From positions 9,739 to 73,738 of the forward strand of contig CALRTY020000019.1 of assembly GCA_943371245.1 (NCBI GenBank): 64,000 nucleotides of DNA, read 5' to 3'. The translations under genes and the position numbers were made by a program. The stretch comes from UBA5018 sp947463165. Lineage in GTDB: Bacteria; Cyanobacteriota; Cyanobacteriia; PCC-6307; Cyanobiaceae. Under the pieces are notes generated by a model. The model ran no database searches. It saw only the letters and a program-made list of their open reading frames with translations, and was not told the origin of the DNA. This document shows positions 26,288 to 33,566 of this stretch, piece after piece (positions within the stretch are counted from its first letter, which is position 1; each line of letters opens with the position of its first letter).

Positions 26288-26545
26288 TCTCCTCCAAGGG
26301 CCCATACACTTCATGGGCCCATAAACCTCATGGGCCCTAGACCTCTAGCCCCCCGGTAACCCCTGCCCAGCCCTCTGCTGCCAACAACGTTTGCGGCCAA
26401 CAGCCATAGGGGGATATCTGCGATAGGGGGGCAACAGCGTTTGCGGCCAACAGCCATGGGGGACCAACAACCATTGCGGTTAACAGCCGTTGCGGTTAAC
26501 AGCCATAGCTGCCAATCAGCTTCGTTGTAACTCGTATAAAACATC
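26288..26545. repeat. Degenerate repeats downstream of rpe
   Basis: TCATGGGCCC-type 10-mers occur three times at 26300-26337. Then comes degenerate repetition from about 26378 to 26512 around GCGGYYAACAGCCAT, including two near-identical copies of an approximately 30-bp stretch (CAACAGCGTTTGCGGCCAAC...). No coding frame is convincing in this gap. Confidence 0.75.
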
Positions 26546-26612
26546 AAACCCCGAATCGCCAGCTCTGCGCTGACGGTTCAGGGGTTTTTGTATAAATATT
26601 TTTTTCGACCAG
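26546..26612 (+). terminator. Strong intrinsic terminator
   Basis: Long hairpin AAACCCC-GAA ... TTC-A-GGGGTTT with an inner AGC/GCT stem around TCTGC, followed on the plus strand by TTTTT and, after a short spacer, seven more Ts. It probably ends the rpe transcript 260 bases beyond its stop. The T-rich far side also makes limited termination from the ccsA side possible. Confidence 0.7.
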
Positions 26613-26672
26613 AGCACCCCTCTCGCAAGTAATGGATAAGCTGCGGTAGTTATGCTACGTAAATAAAGATGC

Positions 26673-27614
26673 TTAGTCGTTGAAAAACCAGCCGTAGCTA
26701 TGCAGGCCAATTCCTAGCAGGTTGACGCCGATATAGCAAACGGCAATCACCACCAGGCCGGCGCTGGCTACGATAGCCGGTTTGCGGCCCTGCCAGCCGC
26801 GAATCAAGCGAGTGTGCAGGTAGGCGGCATAGACCAGCCAGCAGATCAGAGCCCAGGTTTCCTTGGGATCCCAGCTCCACCAGCTGCCCCAGGCCTCGTT
26901 GGCCCACACGGCACCGCTTACCAATCCCACCGATAGCAGCAAAAAGCCAACGGTGATTGTGCGGTAACTGAGCGAATCGAGCGTCTCGGCGATGCCGATG
27001 GTTTCGCTGCTCAATTTGAACTGGCCTGCCTCCAGCTGCGGACCATCCATGGCCAGCCGGGCTTGGCGAAAGGAACCGCTGCCGATCGAATTGCTGCGCA
27101 GTTGCAATTGATTGCCCCGGTCTGTGAACAGCACCGCTACAGACAGAAGCGAGCCCACCAACAGGGCTGCATAGCTGATCATGATCACGCTTACGTGCAT
27201 CACCAGCCAGCTGGAGCGCAGGGCGGGCACCAGGGGAGAGGCCTCCTGCAGCCGATCGGGCAGCGCGAAGCTGGCGAAGGCCACACAGCCCAAGGCCATC
27301 GGCGTAGCGGCTGCCGGCACCAGGGGCGAGCTCCAGCTGCGCTCCACCAGCAACTGGGTGAGGGTGCAGCCCCAGGCCAGGAAGCAGAGCGATTCATAGA
27401 GATTGCTGATCGGAAAGTGGCCTGCATCCCACCAGCGCAGCACCAATTGGGCGGTGAGGGCCAGGTTGGCTGCCGCCACCAGCAGCCGCACCAGGCCACT
27501 GGAACGGCCGCCGCTGACCGCCCAGAAGGAGATGGGCAGCACCAGCAGCAGCAGAGCAAAAGCCAACAAGCCCAGGGCGATCACCGGGTCGTCAGAGAGC
27601 GGCAGCCCCAGCAT
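26673..27614 (-). CDS. ccsA: CcsA/ResC-type cytochrome c maturation protein
   Basis: Integral membrane haem handler of system II cytochrome c biogenesis; with the ResB-like partner (not in this window) it delivers haem to apocytochromes such as f and c6 in the lumen. The WWD motif GSWWSWDPKETWALICW and surrounding hydrophobic helices are decisive; His residues in VMHVS and LHTRLI are probable haem ligands. I start at ATG 27614 (313 aa), since the longer frame runs into the upstream gene. It lies 49 bases after the LptF-like gene, same strand. Some nomenclatures call this protein CcsB. Confidence 0.92.
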   Translation of the reverse strand: MLGLPLSDDPVIALGLLAFALLLLVLPISFWAVSGGRSSGLVRLLVAAANLALTAQLVLRWWDAGHFPISNLYESLCFLAWGCTLTQLLVERSWSSPLVPAAATPMALGCVAFASFALPDRLQEASPLVPALRSSWLVMHVSVIMISYAALLVGSLLSVAVLFTDRGNQLQLRSNSIGSGSFRQARLAMDGPQLEAGQFKLSSETIGIAETLDSLSYRTITVGFLLLSVGLVSGAVWANEAWGSWWSWDPKETWALICWLVYAAYLHTRLIRGWQGRKPAIVASAGLVVIAVCYIGVNLLGIGLHSYGWFFND

Positions 27615-27663
27615 CAGCAGCAATTGAGAAATAGTTGCTCCAGTCTGCCCTGTGATCCAAATT

Positions 27664-28866
27664 TCAGCGGCTGGCTTGGCGCAGCAGCCACAGACCGCCA
27701 GCAAGGCCGATCAGCACTGGTAGCCAGGCGGCCCCGATCGGCAGCAGGGCCCCCTTGATGCCCAGGGAGCTGAAGATAAACGACATCAAGTAGTAGCCAA
27801 AGATCAGCAGCACACTGATGCCAAAGCCCTGGCTGCGGCTGGTGCGCACATGGGGCCTCACCCCCAGGCTGCTGCCGATCAGCCCGAACACCAGACAGAT
27901 GGCCGGGAAGGCGAACTTTTCCTGGATCCGCACCCTCAGCCGCCTGGATTCCAGCTGGTTGCCAGCCTCCCGCAGCAGCCGTTCGGCCCGACGGGCTTCG
28001 CCGACGGTCATCACGCTGGCGTCGGTGGGCAGCTCGGCGATGCGAATCGGGTTGCGACTCATCGGATAGAGATAGCGATCGAAGCGGGCGCTGGTGGTGA
28101 GGGCGCTGCTGCCTATCTCAACACTCGTAATACGCCCATCAAGAAATTCCCACATCCCCTCTTTGTTGTTCCAGCGAGCCCTATTGGCCTGCAACATCTG
28201 GCGTTGACCGGTGCGGGAAAAATCAAGCACCGTCACATCCTTCATCTCCCCATCATAAAACTTGTGGGCATAGAATAGCTGACTAAGCCCTTTTTCAACG
28301 GTGCCATCGGGCTGCTGTATCTGTCCATAGGTTGGATACAGCACGTGTTCTCCATTGGCAGCGGTAACGGCGCGACCCAATCCCCGCTCAAAACTGATCG
28401 TGGCTTCTCGATTCGCCTTGGGCACAATTTGATCATTAAATACAAATGTCAGTGCACTCATCACCAGGGCCATGGCCAGGGCAGGGGCCACCATGCGACG
28501 GGTGCTGACGCCAATGCTCCGCAGTGCCGTCAGTTCACTGCCGCTGGATAGGCGGCTAAAGGCCAGCAGGGTGGCCATCAAGGTGGCCATCGGAAAGGAA
28601 AGCACCAGAAAACTGGGTAGGCGATAGCCCAGCACCTGCAGGGCTATCCACACAGGCAGCCCCGATTCGGCCACCCGGCGCACCAGTTCGAAAACCACGC
28701 CCACCGACAGGGAGACAGCCGTAAAGGCGGCGATGCCGAACAGCAGCGGCGCGATCAGCTCCCCCAGCAGCCAGCGATCGAGCAGGGGCAGCCGCCGCCA
28801 GGGACTGAGCAATGGCCTCAGCAGCGGTCGCAGGCTGGACCGCCCCCCCCTCATCCCTCCACTCAC
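27664..28866 (-). CDS. LptF/LptG-type permease (YjgP/YjgQ family)
   Basis: Inner-membrane subunit of the lipopolysaccharide exporter that extracts LPS and passes it to the LptA bridge. 400 aa. Three N-terminal membrane helices and three C-terminal helices flank a periplasmic beta-jellyroll (about residues 150-300). SFPMATLMATLLAFSRLSSGSELTA is the family's cytoplasmic coupling region. The start GTG overlaps the lptB stop (GTGA). Only one such permease is seen, as is usual for cyanobacteria, where it may act as a homodimer. Confidence 0.9.
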   Translation of the reverse strand: MSGGMRGGRSSLRPLLRPLLSPWRRLPLLDRWLLGELIAPLLFGIAAFTAVSLSVGVVFELVRRVAESGLPVWIALQVLGYRLPSFLVLSFPMATLMATLLAFSRLSSGSELTALRSIGVSTRRMVAPALAMALVMSALTFVFNDQIVPKANREATISFERGLGRAVTAANGEHVLYPTYGQIQQPDGTVEKGLSQLFYAHKFYDGEMKDVTVLDFSRTGQRQMLQANRARWNNKEGMWEFLDGRITSVEIGSSALTTSARFDRYLYPMSRNPIRIAELPTDASVMTVGEARRAERLLREAGNQLESRRLRVRIQEKFAFPAICLVFGLIGSSLGVRPHVRTSRSQGFGISVLLIFGYYLMSFIFSSLGIKGALLPIGAAWLPVLIGLAGGLWLLRQASR

Positions 28867-29591
28867 AGTTGAAAATCCTCCCCGAGATAGTGGCGGCGCA
28901 CCAGGGGATCGGCGCCCACCTCAGCCGAGCTGCCGGCGGCCAATATGCGGCCCTCGGTGAGGATGTAGGCGCGATCGGTGATTGCCAAGGTTTCGCGCAC
29001 GTTGTGATCGGTGATCAGCACCCCCATGCCACGGCTGCGCAGGCTGCCGATCAGAGCCTGTAAATCCGCCACCGCCATCGGATCTACACCGGCAAATGGT
29101 TCATCTAGCAGCAGATAGCGCGGACCGCCCTCGCCCACCGCCAGGGCTCGAGCCACCTCACAGCGGCGGCGTTCCCCGCCGGAAAGCTGGTAGCCACGAC
29201 GGTGCTGAAAAGGGCCCAGGTGAAATTCTTCAATCAAAGCCTCTAGCCGTTGCTGGCGCAGGGCGCGGGGCGCCTGGCTCACCTCTAGGGCCAGGCGCAG
29301 GTTGTCACGCACGCTGAGCTGGCGGAAAACACTGGCTTCCTGGGGCAGATAGCAAATGCCGCGCCGCGCCCGCATCGGCATCGGCAGGGCTTGAACAGCT
29401 TCTCCATCCAGCAGCACCTGGCCCCGATCGGGGCGCAGCAGCCCAGTCACCAGACTGAAGGTGGTGGTCTTGCCGGCACCGTTGGGGCCCAGCAGACCCA
29501 CTACCTCTCCTGGATGTAGCTCCAGGGTCACCTGGCTCACCAGCGGCCTGCCCCCGATGCTGAGGGTTACCTGATCCAGCAACAAACTCAT
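28863..29591 (-). CDS. lptB: LPS export ABC transporter ATPase
   Basis: 242-aa ATPase that powers LPS extraction. Walker A is GPNGAGKTT (about residues 35-43), with Q-loop in YLPQEASVFR, signature LSGGERRR, Walker B YLLLDEPFAGVDP and switch His in ITDHNVRE. SVFRQLSVRDN is characteristic of LptB. Its ATG overlaps the lptA stop and its TGA overlaps the permease start, so lptA-lptB-permease form one translationally coupled unit. Confidence 0.95.
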   Translation of the reverse strand: MSLLLDQVTLSIGGRPLVSQVTLELHPGEVVGLLGPNGAGKTTTFSLVTGLLRPDRGQVLLDGEAVQALPMPMRARRGICYLPQEASVFRQLSVRDNLRLALEVSQAPRALRQQRLEALIEEFHLGPFQHRRGYQLSGGERRRCEVARALAVGEGGPRYLLLDEPFAGVDPMAVADLQALIGSLRSRGMGVLITDHNVRETLAITDRAYILTEGRILAAGSSAEVGADPLVRRHYLGEDFQL

Positions 29592-30139
29592 GGAGCGGCA
29601 CTGGGGGCTTGGGAGCGGCTCGAATTGCTGGTGGGCTGGGAGCCAGTTGGCTGGGAACCCGTAACTGGAGCATTTTTGCTAGGTGGCAGGCGCACCTTGC
29701 TGAATACCTGCTCATTGCTGGGGGGCTGGGCCACCAGCCTCTGGGTATTGAGGTCATAGGTGACCCGCTCAGCCCGCAGGGAGTGGCCGTCGGTCTGCAC
29801 CACATCCACGTCTCCAGTGAGCACTACGCGCCCCTCTTGGCTGAAGTATTGGGCTTGCCGGGCCGTGACCACCACCCTCTGTTCTGGATAGACGATGCGC
29901 ACGTTGCCAGTGGCTGTGATCACGCCGGTCTTGTTGTCGGCACGTTGCAAATCCGACTCGATGGTGACCTGGCCAGCGGTGGTGCTGGGCCCAAGCGGGG
30001 CGGCAGTCTCCTGGGCCTGGACGGCTGTAACCAGCCCCACCAGCAAGCCCAGGCCGCTAAGGGCAATCCTGGCGGCCGCCCGGGGCGAGTTCAGACGCCA
30101 ACCCAAGCGGCCGCATTGATAGGGAAGTAATCGCATCAT
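29588..30139 (-). CDS. lptA: LptA/OstA-like periplasmic LPS transport protein
   Basis: About 183 aa with an N-terminal signal-type hydrophobic segment (IALSGLGLLVGLVTAVQAQ) followed by an OstA-like beta-jellyroll: QVTIESDLQRADNKTGVITATGNVRIVYP and QYFSQEGRVVLTGDVDV show the repeating strands of the fold. The tail is Ser/Pro/Thr-rich (GSQPTGSQPT) and probably disordered. ATG 30139 is preferred; TTG 30145 is two codons upstream. It is the first gene of the lpt unit. Confidence 0.87.
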   Translation of the reverse strand: MMRLLPYQCGRLGWRLNSPRAAARIALSGLGLLVGLVTAVQAQETAAPLGPSTTAGQVTIESDLQRADNKTGVITATGNVRIVYPEQRVVVTARQAQYFSQEGRVVLTGDVDVVQTDGHSLRAERVTYDLNTQRLVAQPPSNEQVFSKVRLPPSKNAPVTGSQPTGSQPTSNSSRSQAPSAAP

Positions 30140-30178
30140 GCCCAAGCGCTCGCTTCCCCCATGGGGTTTGTTTACAAT

Positions 30179-30574
30179 TTACAGATTGTGAGCCTCGCCC
30201 CCCTGGCCCTGGCCCAGGTGAGGTATGGGCAGGTCCGCTAGAGGCTGGTTACTCTGCAGGGCCTGGAGGCGGCTGCGGACGCAGCTGCGCAGGGGCTCTA
30301 GGGGGATGTTCAGGGCCTGATCGCCGCAGGTCTGCAACCGCCCCAACCCCTCGCCAAACAGGATCATCGCCCCACGGCCGTTGCCCCGCTCCAGATGTAA
30401 CTGGGCCACGGCCACCTGCAGGATTCCCTGCAATACGGGCCGCATTGGACCACAGGTTTCATGCCAGAGCTCCTCAAACAGGTCGTGGCAGTCATGCCAT
30501 TCACCGGCATTGAACAGCTGTTTTGCCTCAGCCAACCTGGGATCTGCCAAAAGCTGCAGCTCTTCATCTTGCAC
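30179..30574 (-). CDS. DUF309 family protein
   Basis: 131-aa helical protein. The family signature FNxGEWHDCHDLFEELWHE (about residues 21-39) contains the conserved His and acidic residues and is followed by LQGILQVAVAQLHLERGN. DUF309 proteins are widespread in cyanobacteria and plastids; the biochemical role is not known to me, though the conserved His/Glu set suggests metal or ligand binding. It starts at GTG 30574 and lies just upstream of lptA on the same strand. Confidence 0.87.
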   Translation of the reverse strand: MQDEELQLLADPRLAEAKQLFNAGEWHDCHDLFEELWHETCGPMRPVLQGILQVAVAQLHLERGNGRGAMILFGEGLGRLQTCGDQALNIPLEPLRSCVRSRLQALQSNQPLADLPIPHLGQGQGGEAHNL

Positions 30575-30677
30575 GACCTACCCCCATACCTGTTTCAGCC
30601 TAATGTTGCAGGCATTGTAGGACAATGTAGGCATTGCAAAGCAATGCAAGGCGGGATGATATTCCGTGGGGCAAGAA

Positions 30678-30796
30678 TTTAAAGAACATCTCGAAAAATC
30701 TGCTCTGGTGGCGCAGCCGGTACCATTAGCGCCTTCGAGAAAGGACTCTCGCTCACTAGCATGGTTTTGAGCCGGCGTTTTTCGAGGTGCCTTAAA
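30678..30796. mobile_element. Fold-back element (MITE-like or structured RNA)
   Basis: A 119-bp nested inverted repeat. The outer arms are TTTAAAGAACATCTCGAAAAA (30678-30698; 21 bases) and, reading inward from the other side, the near-complement ending at 30796; CTCGAAAAA/TTTTTCGAG is exact. A middle stem pairs GCCGG and ACCAT (30716-30726) with ATGGT and GCCGGC (30761-30776). An inner hairpin CGAGA/TCTCG is at 30736-30751. A similar arm occurs alone at 58726. It could be a miniature inverted-repeat element or a small structured RNA. It lies in the 628-base gap between DUF309 and typA. Confidence 0.5.
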
Positions 30797-30839
30797 GTGC
30801 AACATCCTCCATGTTAATACTTAGAAACATAATGCTCAG

Positions 30840-31120
30840 CAAGAAATAACCCAGGGGGAGGTTGTCACTGCCCTGCTCGGAAGGGCCCAACTCAGTAGGG
30901 CAATATCAAGTAGGATGATGCTTAACAGGAAAGAACTCAACAGAAAAATACTCAACAGAAAATGCATACTGCCCAGCTCGGCAGGGCATTACTCAGCTGG
31001 CCAGTAGTCAGCAGGACGCTGGTAGATGTAGTGATAAGTGCAATGCTAATTAGGAAAGTACTGAGCGGGCGGTGCTCAGAAGGTAGTACTTGGTGCAGAG
31101 CTTAGTGCAGAGCTTAGTAA
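30840..31120. repeat. Degenerate short repeats upstream of the typA 3' end
   Basis: Loosely periodic units around ACTCAACAGAAAA, CTCAGCAGG and GCAGAGCTTAGT. The clearest are a 14-15-bp ACTCAACAGAAAA pair at 30926-30962 and the duplicated TGCAGAGCTTAG near 31094-31118. No ORF or RNA is recognisable. Confidence 0.65.
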
Positions 31121-31202
31121 GAGAATCAGCTCAAATATTGCTTATTATGGGTAAGGTGGCCCTGCGCAGGCCGGAGCTTGTGCAGGGCGAGGATCACAGG
31201 AT

Positions 31203-33011
31203 TCAGCGCTTGGCGGCCTTCTTGGCAGGCAATTTGCGGAGCCGAATCGATTCGGGAGTAACTTCGAGCATTTCGTCAGGGCCGATATATTCTAGAGCTC
31301 TTTCTAGGGTCATTTGCAGAGGAGCCTGTAGGGTGTCTAGTTCCTCAGCACCGGCAGATCGCATGTTGGTGAGCTGCTTGGTCTTGCAGACGTTGATCTC
31401 CAGATCCTGGGGACGGTTGTTTTCGCCCACGATCATGCCCTTGTACACTTTGACGCCAGGGCTAATAAAGTATTGGCCCCGATCCTCGGCATTTTTTAGT
31501 GCATAGAAGGTGGCTACGCCTTCTTCAAAGGAAATGAGAACCCCATTGCGCCGGGTATCAAAGTCACCCTGCATCTGCCGGTAATCGAGGAAGGAGTGGC
31601 TCATGATGCCCTCGCCGCGGGTGGCTCGGATGAATTCACCGCGGAAACCGATCAAGCCCCGGGAAGGAACGATGAATTCCAGCTGGGTGCGGCCATCATT
31701 GGTGTTTTCCATGTTCTGCATCTCCGCCTTGCGGATGCCCAGCTTTTCAATGCAGGAGCCCACGGATTCTTCCGGCACATCCAGCACCAGGGTTTCGAAG
31801 GGTTCGTTGGGGGTGCCGTTGATGGTGCGGTAGATCACCTGGGGCTGGGAGACCTGAAACTCATACCCTTCGCGGCGCATCGTTTCAATCAAGATGCCCA
31901 GGTGCAGTTCACCGCGGCCACTGACAGCCCAACGATCGGGGGAATCGGTGTCCTCTACCCTCAGGGCCACATTGGTGAGCAGCTCCTTCTGCAGCCGGTC
32001 GCGAATCTGACGGCTGGTGACGAACTTGCCTTCCTTACCGGCAAAGGGAGAGTCGTTGACCACAAAGGTCATCTGCAGGGTGGGTTCATCCACCTTGATC
32101 AGCGGCAGGGCCTCCGGGTTGTCGGGGCAGGCGATGGTCTCGCCAATATTCACCTCATCAAAACCGCAGACAGCCACCAGATCGCCGGCGGATGCCTCCT
32201 CAATTTCAACCCTCTGTAGGCCCTTAAAGCCCAGCAGTTTGCTGATTCGACCGCGCTTGATCTTGCCGTCATCGCGAATCAAGGCGGCGGGCTGGCCAGA
32301 CTTAATGCTGCCATTATGAATGCGGCCGATCATGATCCGGCCCAGGAAATCACTGTAGTCGAGAGTGGTTACTTGTAATTGCAGTGGCTTGTTGGGATCG
32401 CCTACCGGAGGTGGAACGTGGCGCAGGATGGCCTCGAAGAGGGGACGCATACTGTCGCTTTCAGTCTTCATATCCGGCTTGGCATAGCCGGCCATACCAC
32501 TACCAAAAAGGTAGGTAAAATCGCACTGGTCGTCATCTGCGCCCAGCTCAAGGAACAGATCGAGAACCTTATCCACTGCAATCTCGGGATCTACCCTGGC
32601 CCGATCAATCTTGTTTACAAAAACGATTGGGCGTAGCCCTTTCTCCAGCGCTTTCTTAAGCACAAAGCGAGTTTGGGGCATCGGGCCCTCATTCGCATCG
32701 ACAATCAGCAGACAGCCATCCACCATGCCCAGCACCCGCTCCACTTCGCCGCCAAAATCGGCGTGGCCAGGGGTATCGACAATGTTGATACGAATTCCTT
32801 CGTAATCTACGGCTGTGTTCTTGGAGAGAATGGTGATACCGCGCTCCCGCTCCAAATCGTTGGAGTCCATCACGCAGGTGGGCACAGCTTCGTTGTCGCG
32901 GAAGATGCCCGACTGGGCAAGCAGCGCGTCTACGAGCGTGGTCTTGCCGTGGTCAACGTGGGCAATGATCGCGATATTGCGAATCGGCGTGCCAGTGTGT
33001 GCGCCGCTCAT
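31203..33011 (-). CDS. typA: Translational GTPase TypA/BipA
   Basis: Ribosome-associated GTPase of the EF-G-like family involved in ribosome assembly and stress adaptation. 602 aa. G1 is AHVDHGKTT, switch I holds RERGITI, G3 is DTPGHADFGGEV and G4 is NKIDR. Domain II and EF-G III/V-like regions follow, and the BipA-specific C-terminal domain contains SRGLIGFRGEF and NNRPQDLEINVCKTKQLTNMR. The Lys-rich end (LPAKKAAKR) is usual. Confidence 0.98.
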   Translation of the reverse strand: MSGAHTGTPIRNIAIIAHVDHGKTTLVDALLAQSGIFRDNEAVPTCVMDSNDLERERGITILSKNTAVDYEGIRINIVDTPGHADFGGEVERVLGMVDGCLLIVDANEGPMPQTRFVLKKALEKGLRPIVFVNKIDRARVDPEIAVDKVLDLFLELGADDDQCDFTYLFGSGMAGYAKPDMKTESDSMRPLFEAILRHVPPPVGDPNKPLQLQVTTLDYSDFLGRIMIGRIHNGSIKSGQPAALIRDDGKIKRGRISKLLGFKGLQRVEIEEASAGDLVAVCGFDEVNIGETIACPDNPEALPLIKVDEPTLQMTFVVNDSPFAGKEGKFVTSRQIRDRLQKELLTNVALRVEDTDSPDRWAVSGRGELHLGILIETMRREGYEFQVSQPQVIYRTINGTPNEPFETLVLDVPEESVGSCIEKLGIRKAEMQNMENTNDGRTQLEFIVPSRGLIGFRGEFIRATRGEGIMSHSFLDYRQMQGDFDTRRNGVLISFEEGVATFYALKNAEDRGQYFISPGVKVYKGMIVGENNRPQDLEINVCKTKQLTNMRSAGAEELDTLQAPLQMTLERALEYIGPDEMLEVTPESIRLRKLPAKKAAKR

Positions 33012-33566
33012 GAAGACAAAATCGTGGGGGAGATAAGGAATCTGATAAGCCGGCCAGCATTGCTAGACCTTGGGTTTATCGAAACCTGATGGATCGGAAC
33101 CTGATGCAGCGGACCGGATGGTCCGCTTGAACACAATCGCCTCAAAACATTCCCTGTAATGACCCGTTTCCGAATCATCACCAGCAGTTGATTTTATCGG
33201 TGACAAGCAGTTATCAGGTGTAGGTCCCACCCGTCACCGGGAGAACCTGTGCCAATATTCAGCTCGGACCCGATCAAACCTGCGCTTGGGTTTGGTGCAA
33301 ACCAGTGATCAACGATTTACTGTACGCCACGCCCCTGCCGCCAACGTTAAGAGAGGCTTCAAGCCTGGGCGGCTATTCCCTGCCCGCTGGCGCTGACTGG
33401 GCCCTTGCTGACTGGCTAGTGCCTGGCTGAGCCAGCCTCGGCCCAGATGCTAAAGGCTGTCTCGCGGCCAACGGCTTCAGAGCTTGAATATCGCGTTTGC
33501 ACCGCTTGGCGCCGCTACTTGGCGCTACCGCCTGGGGCCAGTCCTCTCATCGACTGAACTTTGGGG
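33012..33566. other. Intergenic region upstream of typA with palindrome
   Basis: 555 bases between typA (starts 33011) and the end of the U32 gene. A perfect 8-bp palindrome AGCGGACC-GGAT-GGTCCGCT sits at 33108-33127, about 97 bases before the typA start, and could be an operator or leader hairpin. GGATCGGAACCTGATG-like repetition precedes it. No ORF or RNA is convincing in the rest. Confidence 0.4.

Noticed and set aside
30678..30796. tmRNA, SRP RNA or other known small RNA at the fold-back element
   Set aside because: The tRNA-like ends of tmRNA and the GGAA apical loop of SRP RNA are missing.
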